A DNA stretch of 64,000 nucleotides from JBCDJI01 sp964351865. Lineage in GTDB: Bacteria > Verrucomicrobiota > Verrucomicrobiia > Methylacidiphilales > JBCBYL01. Position 1 is the stretch's first letter. Each line of letters begins with the position of its first letter. Shown here one piece after another: positions 50,741-59,524 of the stretch. The DNA lies in the NCBI GenBank assembly GCA_964351865.1, contig CAYGPJ010000007.1, positions 62,001-126,000 on the forward strand, in the 5' to 3' direction. Under the pieces are notes generated by a model. The model saw nothing but the letters and a program-made list of their open reading frames with translations, did no database searches and had not been told where the DNA came from. The translations under genes were made by a program, and so were the position numbers.

Positions 50741-51535
50741 ATGTCTGGTGAATTGATAGAACGGGATGAGGGAATTGAAGTGGAGTCCCATTTCATTCGA
50801 GAGCGCAATGTGCTGTTGACGCGGGCGGAGTTTTCGCCGCTGTATGTGGACTATTATCTGCATCTGGCGGATTTGCATCTGAAGTATGATCCGCAGTTGG
50901 ATCTCATCTTCAAAGAGTTGTTGGCGGCGTTGATTCTGCATGGGGCCTCACGTCCATGGAATGAGAAGTATGCCTGGACGCTCAATTTTCAGGAACCGCG
51001 CGCCAATCTGTTTGTGACCGGCGACAACATGTCGGGCAAGGTGGTGGGGACGGTCTTTACGGAGCATGTGAAAGCCGCGGATACCAACCTGATGTTTGCC
51101 GAGGTGATTCGCGGTCATGAACCTAAGCGCCGGAGTGTGATTGATTTCAAGGGTGCGGAATTGTTTCCGGCGGTGGAGGCGTTTTACCGTCAGAGTGAAC
51201 AACGGATTTGCCGTTACTTTCAGGTGGACGATGAGGAATTCTGGTTTCTATCCGCCCAACCGGATTGCGATGAGGCCTGGTTATTGGGGCTGGAGACCAA
51301 AGATCTGGAAGATCTGGAAAAAACGGAGGTGCTCAGTTTGCTGGAAAAGCGGCGGGTCAGCTGGAATTGCGGCTGTGAAGAGAGCCGGATGTTTGAAGTG
51401 CTGCTCCCGGCATTTAAACAGGATGGTGATGGGCTGTTCCAAGGGGAAGAGTCTCTGAAGATGCAATGCCCACGTTGTGGGAAACATTACATCATCACCA
51501 GAGAAGGGCTGGAAGCTTACGCGAAGGAAGCTTGA
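50741..51535 (+). CDS. Divergent Hsp33-like redox chaperone
   Basis: 264 aa. The C-terminal end has the Hsp33 zinc-switch arrangement: WNCGCEESRMFEVL (CxC near residue 210), then MQCPRCGKHYIITREGLEAY (CxxC near 244) at the right spacing. The N-terminal body fits Hsp33 in length and strand pattern (LFVTGDNMSGKVVGTVF) but with few conserved residues. If active, oxidation would release zinc and turn on holdase activity. Divergent from the GcvR-like gene. Confidence 0.75.
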   Translation: MSGELIERDEGIEVESHFIRERNVLLTRAEFSPLYVDYYLHLADLHLKYDPQLDLIFKELLAALILHGASRPWNEKYAWTLNFQEPRANLFVTGDNMSGKVVGTVFTEHVKAADTNLMFAEVIRGHEPKRRSVIDFKGAELFPAVEAFYRQSEQRICRYFQVDDEEFWFLSAQPDCDEAWLLGLETKDLEDLEKTEVLSLLEKRRVSWNCGCEESRMFEVLLPAFKQDGDGLFQGEESLKMQCPRCGKHYIITREGLEAYAKEA

Positions 51536-51574
51536 GGGTAGTTTGAAAATACTAAAGCACTTGGTCTTTTATCG

Positions 51575-51605
51575 GTCGCATATGCTGAGGGTTTAATTGG
51601 GGACG
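51575..51605. repeat. GTCGCATATGCTGAGGGTTTAAT repeat, copy 1
   Basis: 31 bp that recur at 63960-63990 with about three differences, leading in both cases into GGGGACG. Copy 1 goes on into a small palindrome, ATTGGGGACGCCCCAAT, at 51596-51612. Confidence 0.7.
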
Positions 51606-51679
51606 CCCCAATGAGCGAAACCTCAAGCAGGTGCGTGTCTGGCAGGCACCGCATCCGTGCTACAACACGGCCTGATCTG

Positions 51680-52324
51680 CTACCGCGTATGCAGCAGGGT
51701 GGTGTTTTTGACTGTTTCCGACAGGCCGTGGAGCGGGCTTTCGGCGGTGAATTTGTCCATGCGCGGGGGATTGAGTCCTTTGGAAATGCCCAGCACACGC
51801 CGGGAAGCCTGCAGGATCCAAGGCGTCAGTGCCTGACAAGGGAGTTGTTTGTCTTTAATTTGATAAACCGAGGTCAGGGTAAATTCAGGAATAGTGCCCG
51901 TGATTTCTCCCAGTGAATTTTCGCCTTCAAAGGCAATCAGCGTCAGGTCGAATTTCGGCAGGTCACCATCTTCTTTTTTCAGGGTGCGGGCAAACCGCTC
52001 AGAGGATTGCTCGCGGGTCATGTGTTCGGTTTCCCACTGAATGACTTTTGCTTTGCGAGGGTAGAGGGCCTTGTAAATGGCGGTGCCACAGTGGCGGGCG
52101 TGGCCAGCGGGAACGCTGTTTTCACGGACAGGAATCAGGCGGGTGGTTGACCATGGCCAGTCGATATCGGCTAGATGGCGGCAGGCCAGCAGCGTTTCAG
52201 CCGAGGCATCCAGCGCGACACTGAACTGCCCGCGCGAGCGCAGAGCGGCGGATCCGGCATCCATCCAGAGTTCGGTGATTCTATCCAGCCAGTCGGCTTC
52301 ATTCAGGGTCTCCCATTCAGGCAT
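51680..52324 (-). CDS. 6-phosphogluconolactonase-like protein, divergent
   Basis: 214 aa. The fold pattern of the 6-phosphogluconolactonase/glucosamine-6-P isomerase family is visible: a W-containing DWPWSTTRLIPVRENSVPAGHARH region near 55-75, then FDLTLIAFEGENS near 120, then an end with ASRRVLGISKG. But the catalytic GMGxDGHTASLFP loop is absent (it reads FEGENSLGEITG), and the GGSTP loop reads DASAETL. It may be an inactive or re-specialised member. The start is the ATG at 52324. Confidence 0.65.
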   Translation of the reverse strand: MPEWETLNEADWLDRITELWMDAGSAALRSRGQFSVALDASAETLLACRHLADIDWPWSTTRLIPVRENSVPAGHARHCGTAIYKALYPRKAKVIQWETEHMTREQSSERFARTLKKEDGDLPKFDLTLIAFEGENSLGEITGTIPEFTLTSVYQIKDKQLPCQALTPWILQASRRVLGISKGLNPPRMDKFTAESPLHGLSETVKNTTLLHTR

Positions 52325-52458
52325 TTGTTCAGTTGACCATCTTTGAGGATTTCCTGACAAGCTTTATCCCACTGGTTGAGGAGGAATCTTTGAGAGGCGT
52401 TCCGTTTTTTTTCTTTTTTTCCTTTGGCATGTAAGCGGATTCCACCTATGCAAGAGCT

Positions 52459-53181
52459 ATGGGACGCCTCGATGATCTGGACCTGAATAAACAATTTGAT
52501 TCCAAAGAAGTTTATAAGGAGAAGATGAAGAAGTATCAGCTGCAGCTCATTCGCATGCAGCGCAATCTGATCAACAGCAAACGCAATTTAGTGCTGGTCT
52601 TCGAAGGGCCGGATGCCGCGGGTAAAGGTGGCGTGATTAAACGCACGGTGCAGCGACTCGATCCTCGTAACATTCGTGTCTATTCCGTGGTGAAGCCAAC
52701 TCCCGAAGAGTATGAACATCCCTACATGTGGCGTTTCTGGTCTAAGGTGCCGGCACATGGCGAGATCGCTATCTTTGATCGCAGTTGGTATGGCCGGGTG
52801 CTGGTGGAGCGGGTGGAAGGCTTTGCTCAGCCGGAAGAATGGAAGCGCGCTTTCGATGAAATTAACTGTTTTGAGAAGCAGTTGACCAATGAAGGGGCCA
52901 TTATTATGAAATTTTTCATCTACGTGGATAAAGATGAACAATTATTGCGATTCAAAGCCCGTGAAGAAGATCCGTATAAGCACTGGAAGATCAACGAGGA
53001 AGACTGGCGGAATCGCGAGAAGTGGGATCAGCACAACGAAGCGGCTGAAGAGATGTTCAAAAAGACCGACACCAAAAATGCACCCTGGCATGTGGTGGAA
53101 GGCAATTTCAAGTGGCATGCGCGGGTGCATGTGATTAAGACCATCGTGAAGCGTTTGAAAGACGAAGGCATCACGGAGTAG
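52459..53181 (+). CDS. ppk2: Polyphosphate kinase 2 family protein
   Basis: 240 aa. Walker A in VFEGPDAAGKGGVIKRTVQ near residues 49-67, followed by the family's DRSWYGRVLVERVEG near 111-125 and a lid with RFKAREEDPYKHWKI near 163. It transfers phosphate between polyphosphate and nucleotides; which nucleotide (GDP, ADP or AMP) cannot be read safely by eye. It is divergent from the lactonase-like gene and 25 bp upstream of the thioesterase gene. Confidence 0.93.
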   Translation: MGRLDDLDLNKQFDSKEVYKEKMKKYQLQLIRMQRNLINSKRNLVLVFEGPDAAGKGGVIKRTVQRLDPRNIRVYSVVKPTPEEYEHPYMWRFWSKVPAHGEIAIFDRSWYGRVLVERVEGFAQPEEWKRAFDEINCFEKQLTNEGAIIMKFFIYVDKDEQLLRFKAREEDPYKHWKINEEDWRNREKWDQHNEAAEEMFKKTDTKNAPWHVVEGNFKWHARVHVIKTIVKRLKDEGITE

Positions 53182-53206
53182 TACAGAACCAGTGGTCATT
53201 TAACCC

Positions 53207-53644
53207 ATGCCCGAGTTGCCCGAGTCTCCCGAATTAACCCTGCCGGTTAAGGTCTATTTCTATGACACCGATGCGGGTGGGGTGGTTCATAACGTCGCCT
53301 ATTTGCGCATGATCGAACAGGTGCGCTCGGATCTGGCGGAACATCTTAATTGGCCCCTAGGTGACATGGTGTCCGAACGCTCCGATTGTCCGGTGGTGTA
53401 TCGCACCGAGATCGACTACGTGCGTGCGGCCAAGTTGGGGGATGATCTGGTGATTGAGGCTAAGTTGGTTAAAATTGAGCGGGTGCGCATGACGTTTGAG
53501 TTTCGTATGCTGCGTCGTCCCGGAGATGAAGTCATTGTGAAGTGCCGACAGATTCTTGTGCCGGTCGATCTGCAGTCTGGTCGCCCTCGTCCCATGCCCA
53601 CGCATTGGGCTGAGAAATGGCCGGAGCTGGTTGGAAGCCGCTAA
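53207..53644 (+). CDS. ybgC: YbgC-like acyl-CoA thioesterase
   Basis: 145 aa with a hotdog fold. The YbgC motif YFYDTDAGGVVHNVAYLRMIEQ starts near residue 17, with catalytic Asp in YDTD. RTEIDYVRAAKLGDDLVIEA follows. Usual YbgC genes lie next to tolQ; here it is 4 kb from the ExbB operon and behind ppk2. Probably cleaves short-chain acyl-CoA or acyl carrier protein. Confidence 0.92.
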   Translation: MPELPESPELTLPVKVYFYDTDAGGVVHNVAYLRMIEQVRSDLAEHLNWPLGDMVSERSDCPVVYRTEIDYVRAAKLGDDLVIEAKLVKIERVRMTFEFRMLRRPGDEVIVKCRQILVPVDLQSGRPRPMPTHWAEKWPELVGSR

Positions 53645-53740
53645 CCAGTGACACGTCGTCGAGTGACAGCGAGAAATTATTTACAGCAATTCCGTATGAA
53701 GTCGTTACTTGCTCGATAAGATTAATCGAAACATTGAAAA

Positions 53741-55375
53741 CTAGGGGATCAGCTTAAGCGGCACCGCAGTGCCACCCAGAAAATCTAATGACGGCTGATC
53801 CGGTTGCAGCAGCTGAGCTTTGACTGTGATATTGAGTTTTACGCTTTCTGCCGGCAGGGACTGTGCGGTTTTGGGCTTGAAACTGACGGTGTGCTCTTTA
53901 CTGGCTCCTGCCGCCAGCGAGTGGGTTTCCGGGCTGAATCCATCTGCCACGATTTCTTTCCCTTTGTGGGCAGGATAAATGGTATAGGTCATGGGGTGAT
54001 CAAAGGGGTTGCTGACTTGGAAGGTGACAGGACCTCCGGACCACATTTTCTCTGATAGAGTATATCCCGCACTATTCACACTGTCCGCTGGTAGAATGAA
54101 CAGGTTCTTCTGAGCAGCGAAAACTTGAGCAGCAGCCACCGCTTCAGGGTGATCCTGAGGATAGACGTCGAAGACCTGATTGTTGATGTTGATGGCGCGA
54201 TAGACCATACCTGATGACGCCACGTCAACACTCCAGAAATGCTGGAACGCACCGGATTGTTCTAAATACCAGCGCTCTCCGTAAGTGGTCGGGCGCCCAT
54301 CGCGACCCCAACAACCATCGCCCAGATAGAGGGTGCCGCCACCGTCAGTGGAGATCTGGCCCGCTTTAAGCAGATGCGTACGTTTATAAGTATGATCGTG
54401 ATTCTCAAAAGCGACGGTCAGGTTCATTTCATCAAAAACCGGAGCCCAATATTGACGGCCCAGGTCGGAGTATTTGCCCATGAAGTCACGATGACTTGGG
54501 TATAGTGGTACGTGATAAACGGCAGCGGTATAGGGGACATCTTTGAAGCTGATTAGTTGATCCCGGATCCATTGGACCTGCGACTCGTGGGTGGCGGTGT
54601 GGCCGCTGTCGAGCAGCAGCAGCGCCAGATTCTTGCCAAAGCGGCGTGAAAAATAATTCTTTTCAGTGTCCTGACCGAACAATTTGGTGAAAAAGGGGGA
54701 TTCTTCGATGGTCTTATCAAACATGCCCTGGGTTTCATGGTTGCCGACAGCCAGCACCAGCGGGATGGAATAACCATCTGCTGTGACCATTTCTTCGGTG
54801 TAGAATGTCAGCCATTGGTCCCACAGTGTGACGTTTTCCAATTTTCCATTGGCATAAGCAACGTCACCTCCCACCACGGCAAAATCTGGATTTTGCGTAG
54901 CGGCGTGTTTGAGCAGGGTGCGGACCTCTTCGCTGGTTCCCATGTCGCCACCCGTCACAAAACGTAACGGAGAGTCGTCGTCGGGAATGGTGCGTATTTT
55001 GTATTCCGGCGAACCTTGAGGGACCTTGCCGTCCTGAGCACCGATGGAGAGATAGTAAGTGGTGTTCGGTTGCAAACCGGTTAGTTGAACGCGATGAATG
55101 AAGCGATTCTTGAGACCATCGATAACCGAGGTGAGTCCATGCGTCTGTTGGGGCTTGTGAGGAGAGACTCCTTCGCGCGGTGAGGTGCTGAAGTGAACTA
55201 CCGGAGCCCAGGCCGGAGAGGTCGTGGTCTGCCAGTTAACCGTCAGAGTGGTGGAAGGATCCCCGGCATACGTGAAGACCACATGCTGAGGCGCATCACC
55301 AGCGATCGCTAGTGGTGGAGTCAGCCACATGCTGGTGGTCAGGATACTGATAACAGTGGGAAGAAGATGTCGCAT
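53741..55375 (-). CDS. Secreted purple acid phosphatase-like metallophosphoesterase
   Basis: 544 aa with a signal peptide (about 1-25). A fibronectin III-like N-terminal domain (TYAGDPSTTLTVNWQTT) leads into a two-metal phosphoesterase with TGGDMGTSEE, VVGGDVAYANG, AVGNHETQG, VYHVPLYPSH and ENHDHTYKRTH, all in order, about residues 140-330. It ends in a beta-sandwich domain. It probably releases phosphate outside the cell. It precedes a 230-bp gap with no features. Confidence 0.92.
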   Translation of the reverse strand: MRHLLPTVISILTTSMWLTPPLAIAGDAPQHVVFTYAGDPSTTLTVNWQTTTSPAWAPVVHFSTSPREGVSPHKPQQTHGLTSVIDGLKNRFIHRVQLTGLQPNTTYYLSIGAQDGKVPQGSPEYKIRTIPDDDSPLRFVTGGDMGTSEEVRTLLKHAATQNPDFAVVGGDVAYANGKLENVTLWDQWLTFYTEEMVTADGYSIPLVLAVGNHETQGMFDKTIEESPFFTKLFGQDTEKNYFSRRFGKNLALLLLDSGHTATHESQVQWIRDQLISFKDVPYTAAVYHVPLYPSHRDFMGKYSDLGRQYWAPVFDEMNLTVAFENHDHTYKRTHLLKAGQISTDGGGTLYLGDGCWGRDGRPTTYGERWYLEQSGAFQHFWSVDVASSGMVYRAININNQVFDVYPQDHPEAVAAAQVFAAQKNLFILPADSVNSAGYTLSEKMWSGGPVTFQVSNPFDHPMTYTIYPAHKGKEIVADGFSPETHSLAAGASKEHTVSFKPKTAQSLPAESVKLNITVKAQLLQPDQPSLDFLGGTAVPLKLIP

Positions 55376-55608
55376 ATTGATAATTATTATAATAGGCGAG
55401 AGCGGTATTGGCTAGTCGATTTAGGAAAAAGAAACGAAGGTTGATGAGTTGCTGGATGGAAATAAAGTGTAAAACGAAATTGCAGTTAAATATGGAGGCC
55501 TTAGGTGGCTGCTGCTTAATTGGTTTAAAAGTTGGACTACAAATTGCTTACAGCTAATTACATAAACAAAACTTAAACTTGAGCACGAATTGCTCACTAT
55601 CAAATTAA

Positions 55609-56814
55609 ATGATTTTACGTCTATTAGGGATTATTTTTTTATCGCCCGGACTCTTGTTCGCGGTGAATACGCTACTACCGCAACAGGTGGAGTTGAAGCA
55701 GGATACCACGATGTCATTGATGATGGATGGAACTGCGGTGGGGTCGACGAAAATAGCCAGCGGAACCGTGGTGGAGTTGGTTGAGCTGAAAGGGGACATG
55801 CTGCGGGTGAAGGTGGGGGCAGCCGAAGGAGAAGTGGCGATAGTAGCTACTGATTTTGTAGTCAGGCAGGCTCAACTGGCAGCGGCACCGCCTGAGGTAA
55901 AAATGGTCGAAGATGATCATCAGAATGCGGTTTCATCCGCGCAGGAAACGCCAGTGCCGAAAGCTTCCAAAGCTGAAACGCGATCCGCTTCCGATCCATT
56001 AAGTTTTGAATTCAGTGCAGATCCGAGAGGTGGTGCTTATGAGGTCGCTCAATTTCAGTGTTGGCTGGCAGAACCTGAAACGCGACCTCGTGGTGTGCTG
56101 GTGCTGGTGCCCGGGGCCAATGGTGACGGTCGCAAAATGGCAACAGATCAAAACTGGCAGCAGTTGGCACAGGAGTTTCATTTGCTGATAGTCGCCTGTT
56201 TTCTTAAAGGGGGGAATTATCAGAATCCAGAGGGTGGTTCCGGGGAAGCGCTGTATGAAGCGATTGCCGCATTTGGCGAAAAAGCGGGTATGGATGACCT
56301 GGAGAAGCTGCCGTTCGTCATGTGGGGGCATTCTGCCGGTGGGCAGTTTAATTATAATTTTGTGCAATGGGAACCTAAGCAAGTGCTGGCTTTTGTGGTG
56401 AACAAGGGCGCTTACTATACCAGTAGGCGCGATAAAAAATCTCACGATGTGCCGGGCTTGTTTTTTATTGGAATGAAAGACAAACCTGTACGAGTGGAGA
56501 ATATCACCGGTATTTATTTAGAGGGAAGAGAAGATGGAGCTCCCTGGTGTCTGGTGCGGGAGTCGACACAATCGCATGGGATCGGTGACAGCCGGGCATT
56601 TTCGATGGAGTACTTTAGATCCATCATTCCGCTGAGATTGTCTACTGACAGTGGGACATTGAATTCGATTGATGTGGCGGACGGGTGGTTAGGTGAACTG
56701 AAAAGCCATGAAGTGGTAACGGCTGATGATGCGGAATGGGAAGAAGAAGACACCTCCTGGCTGCCGAATAAGGCACTAGCTGACAGGTGGAAAGAAATTG
56801 TGTCTAAACGTTAA
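55609..56814 (+). CDS. Secreted protein with SH3-like and alpha/beta-hydrolase domains
   Basis: 401 aa. A signal peptide (about 1-20) is followed by a short beta domain with the SH3-like pattern STKIASGTVVELVELKGDMLRVKVG (about 45-70), a variable linker, and an alpha/beta-hydrolase domain (about 140-340). The nucleophile elbow is MWGHSAGGQF (Ser near residue 246), preceded by PGANGDGRK. The catalytic His may lie in TQSHGIGD near residue 325. Substrate unknown. Confidence 0.75.
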   Translation: MILRLLGIIFLSPGLLFAVNTLLPQQVELKQDTTMSLMMDGTAVGSTKIASGTVVELVELKGDMLRVKVGAAEGEVAIVATDFVVRQAQLAAAPPEVKMVEDDHQNAVSSAQETPVPKASKAETRSASDPLSFEFSADPRGGAYEVAQFQCWLAEPETRPRGVLVLVPGANGDGRKMATDQNWQQLAQEFHLLIVACFLKGGNYQNPEGGSGEALYEAIAAFGEKAGMDDLEKLPFVMWGHSAGGQFNYNFVQWEPKQVLAFVVNKGAYYTSRRDKKSHDVPGLFFIGMKDKPVRVENITGIYLEGREDGAPWCLVRESTQSHGIGDSRAFSMEYFRSIIPLRLSTDSGTLNSIDVADGWLGELKSHEVVTADDAEWEEEDTSWLPNKALADRWKEIVSKR

Positions 56815-56857
56815 CATTGTAGAGGTATCTGAAATTTACAAAGCATCTGATTGGTAT

Positions 56858-57100
56858 TTAAACCGAGTGGCCCGAGTGGTCTCGTGCAATGTCGGGCAGT
56901 TCGGAAACATACCACGCTTCTACTTTAGCGCGTGCCCAGGGCGTTTTACGCAGAAAGGTCAGGCTGGACTTCACGCTGGGGTTGTTCTGAAAGCAGCGGA
57001 TTGGAATCTGATCTCCCATAAACTCCCATCCATGGCGAGTGACGAGACGGGTGACGATCGTCTCCAGCGTGACACCGTGCAGTGGATCATTGGATTTCAT
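56858..57100 (-). CDS. VF530-like DNA-binding protein (DUF2132)
   Basis: 80 aa that match the VF530/DUF2132 family: NDPLHGVTLETIVTRLVTRHGW at the start, then IPIRCFQNNPSVKSSLTFLRKTPWAR, which carries the conserved Trp and the arginines. It is a small fold found in many gamma-proteobacteria and PVC bacteria, with proposed DNA binding. It lies 6 bp from the DUF4197 gene and shares its transcript. Confidence 0.9.
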   Translation of the reverse strand: MKSNDPLHGVTLETIVTRLVTRHGWEFMGDQIPIRCFQNNPSVKSSLTFLRKTPWARAKVEAWYVSELPDIARDHSGHSV

Positions 57101-57106
57101 GGCGAT

Positions 57107-57895
57107 TTAAGGCTGGGCCCCGAAGACTTTTTTGAGCAGATCAGTGGTGCGGGCGGTGGGGTTCGTGCGGATCTTTTTTTCTTCTTCACCGATCGTGAGG
57201 TATAAACCACTAAGAGTTTTGTTGGTAATATATTCATCCAGATCCAGAGCTTCCGCGGGAATGATCGATTGGATGGCGCTGACGTTCCCGGTCAGTTTCT
57301 TATATGAGCGGGTGACCCCGGTTTGATTCGTAGCGGCCTGAATAACCGGTCGCAGCTTTTCCCGCAGTCTGGCGTCTGCGGTCTGCTGGAAATACTGTGT
57401 TGCTTCGTTTCCTTTGCCGCGCCAGATCTGCCGGGCATCCTTGATGGTCATGGCGCGGATGGCATCGCCGATGATCTTCGAGGCTTCAGGGGTAGCAGCT
57501 TCGGCGGCGCGATTCATGGTAGTAACCAATTCATCAACGCGCTGACCTTGTCCCAATAGGCGCAGTGTTTTTTCGGTATCTGCCAATTCTTTCGGGAGCG
57601 GGATTTTCACCTGCGCGTTTTTCAGGAAACCGTCCTTTTGGCCTAATGATTGGATCGCGTTTTCAGTACCTACCGCCAGGGCCTCTTTCAGCCCGCGGGT
57701 CAGTTGTTCTTCGCTGAGTGCTGCTAAGGCGGAGGACGACGGTTTAACTGCTGGCTGAGGCGTATTGCTGGCAGGCTCAGCTGGTTGGGGCAAAACACGT
57801 TTAAAGAAATCTCCCCATCCGGCCCTGCTGGCTGAGGTTGCCGAGAACAACAGCAGCGCACAGGTAATGTATCGTGTTAAATGATTTTTTGGCAC
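57107..57895 (-). CDS. DUF4197 family secreted protein
   Basis: 262 aa with a signal peptide (ITCALLLFSATSASRAG) and the DUF4197 pattern in the rest: LTRGLKEALAVGTENAIQSLGQ near residue 65-85, VKIPLPKELADTEKTLRLLGQG near 95-116, and a closing NKTLSGLYLTIGEEEKKIRTNP near 228-250. Helical, periplasmic or outer-membrane associated. Function unknown. Confidence 0.9.
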   Translation of the reverse strand: MPKNHLTRYITCALLLFSATSASRAGWGDFFKRVLPQPAEPASNTPQPAVKPSSSALAALSEEQLTRGLKEALAVGTENAIQSLGQKDGFLKNAQVKIPLPKELADTEKTLRLLGQGQRVDELVTTMNRAAEAATPEASKIIGDAIRAMTIKDARQIWRGKGNEATQYFQQTADARLREKLRPVIQAATNQTGVTRSYKKLTGNVSAIQSIIPAEALDLDEYITNKTLSGLYLTIGEEEKKIRTNPTARTTDLLKKVFGAQP

Positions 57896-58063
57896 GAATC
57901 ACTATGCCATCTCTGGAGGAATGTGAAACGGAAATTCAACCTAGTAATACATAAGAGAATCTAATACGCGAAATATGAATACTAGAAAATGCCTAATGAA
58001 TTATCTTGCTAAGCATTCAGGAAATCACATGATGCGGCCGTGTCTGAAAGACATACCAAACTA

Positions 58064-58417
58064 ATGAAAAAATATATTAAATCGCAGATCGTCGTCGCAT
58101 CCCTTACCTGTCTGCTGGCGGTGTTGGGAACTGCTCAAGCAGAGAAAAAAGAAGTACCTAAGGTGGATGCTGATGGAAACGGTTCCGTAAGTGTTGAAGA
58201 ATTTACTGCCTTCAAAGTCACTAAGGCTGAAGCTATGGCAAAAAAGAAAGCGCTCTCCGAAGAGGACGCCACTAAAGCAGTTGAAAAAGCCAAGAAAGGT
58301 GCTCAAAAAGCATTTAAGGCGGCAGATGCTGATGGCGATGGAAAGCTCGATGCAACCGAGCAAGCGGTAGCGTTGGCTCCCAAAAAGAAAAAGGTTGAAG
58401 AAGCCGCTGGTGAATAA
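58064..58417 (+). CDS. Secreted EF-hand protein
   Basis: 117 aa from the ATG at 58064 (the open frame extends to a GTG at 58040). A signal peptide (VVASLTCLLAVLGTAQA) is followed by two EF-hand loops: DADGNGSVSVEE near residue 33 and DADGDGKLDATE near residue 90, with the calcium-binding positions filled. The middle is a Lys/Ala/Glu-rich helix. Likely a periplasmic calcium-binding protein. A terminator follows. Confidence 0.85.
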   Translation: MKKYIKSQIVVASLTCLLAVLGTAQAEKKEVPKVDADGNGSVSVEEFTAFKVTKAEAMAKKKALSEEDATKAVEKAKKGAQKAFKAADADGDGKLDATEQAVALAPKKKKVEEAAGE

Positions 58418-58446
58418 GGCTGGGTGTTAAAATAACTTTAAACAGA

Positions 58447-58475
58447 AAAGGGATACCTCGGTATCCCTTTTTTTT
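58447..58475 (+). terminator. Rho-independent terminator after EF-hand gene
   Basis: aaagggatac / gtatcccttt hairpin with a CTCG loop and a T8 run. Confidence 0.9.
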
Positions 58476-58551
58476 GCAACGACTCAGGAGAGGATGATGA
58501 ATGAAGCTTGAGACAAGTTGACCTTTGAGAGCCTGGGCTTAAAACAGGAAT

Positions 58552-59517
58552 ATGAATACTGAGATGCAAATCGTCGTGCTCGATGGATATACGCTCAACC
58601 CCGGAGATCTGAGCTGGTCGGCATTTGAGGAACTGGGGCAGTTGCAGGTTTATGACCGTACCGCTCCAGCAGAAATCGAGCTGCGGGTGCAGAATACAGA
58701 ACTCATTCTTACTAACAAAGTGCCGCTATCAGCGGAACTGATCAACAGCCTGCCTCAACTTAAATATATCGGGGTGCTGGCGACCGGCGTCAACGTGGTG
58801 GATTTAGCCGCTGCTCGTCACAGGGAGGTCCCGGTTTGCAATGTGCCGGGTTACAGCACCCCCGCGGTGGCACAGTTGGTTTTTGCTCTGTTGCTGGAGT
58901 TAACGCATGGAGTCGGTCGGCACGCCGATAAAGTGCGAGAGGGTAAATGGGCGGCCAGTCCGGATTTCAGCTTCACTGAGCAACCGCTGGTGGAACTCGC
59001 CGGGAAAACGATGGGTATTGTTGGCTACGGGGCAATCGGGAAGAAGGTGGCGGATATCGCCAGAGCCTTCGGAATGCAGGTGGTGATCACTGGACGTGAA
59101 CCGCGAAATGAAGAAGGGACGACCTGGGTCGAACTGGATGAACTTTTCCGCTACAGTGACGTGGTTTCGCTACATTGTCCGCTGACGGAGCAAACCCATC
59201 AATTGGTAAATCGCCAACGCCTGGCATTGATGAAACCCACTGCCTATCTGATCAATACGGGGCGAGGCCCGCTCATTGATGAACCGGCCTTGGCAGCCGC
59301 GTTGACCGCAGGACAACTGGCGGGGGCCGGATTGGATGTCTTATCAGACGAACCACCAGCAGCGGCTAATCCGTTACTGACGGCACCGAATACCTATGTG
59401 ACGCCACACATTGCCTGGGCCACCAGGAGCTCGCGCCAACGACTGATGGATGCGGTGGTGAACAACATTCGAGCTTTTCAGGCGGGCACGCCCTTGAATG
59501 TTGTGAATGGGAATTAG
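58552..59517 (+). CDS. D-2-hydroxyacid dehydrogenase (glycerate dehydrogenase-like)
   Basis: 321-aa NAD(P)-dependent oxidoreductase. The nucleotide-binding GIVGYGAIGKKVADIARAFG is at about residues 157-176. The catalytic Arg is in NTGRGPLIDEPAL (about 239), the Glu in VLSDEPPA (about 265-272), and the His in TPHIAWAT (about 285). The substrate is likely glyoxylate/hydroxypyruvate or a similar 2-keto acid. Converges with the next gene. Confidence 0.92.
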   Translation: MNTEMQIVVLDGYTLNPGDLSWSAFEELGQLQVYDRTAPAEIELRVQNTELILTNKVPLSAELINSLPQLKYIGVLATGVNVVDLAAARHREVPVCNVPGYSTPAVAQLVFALLLELTHGVGRHADKVREGKWAASPDFSFTEQPLVELAGKTMGIVGYGAIGKKVADIARAFGMQVVITGREPRNEEGTTWVELDELFRYSDVVSLHCPLTEQTHQLVNRQRLALMKPTAYLINTGRGPLIDEPALAAALTAGQLAGAGLDVLSDEPPAAANPLLTAPNTYVTPHIAWATRSSRQRLMDAVVNNIRAFQAGTPLNVVNGN

Positions 59518-59524
59518 GCCATAG

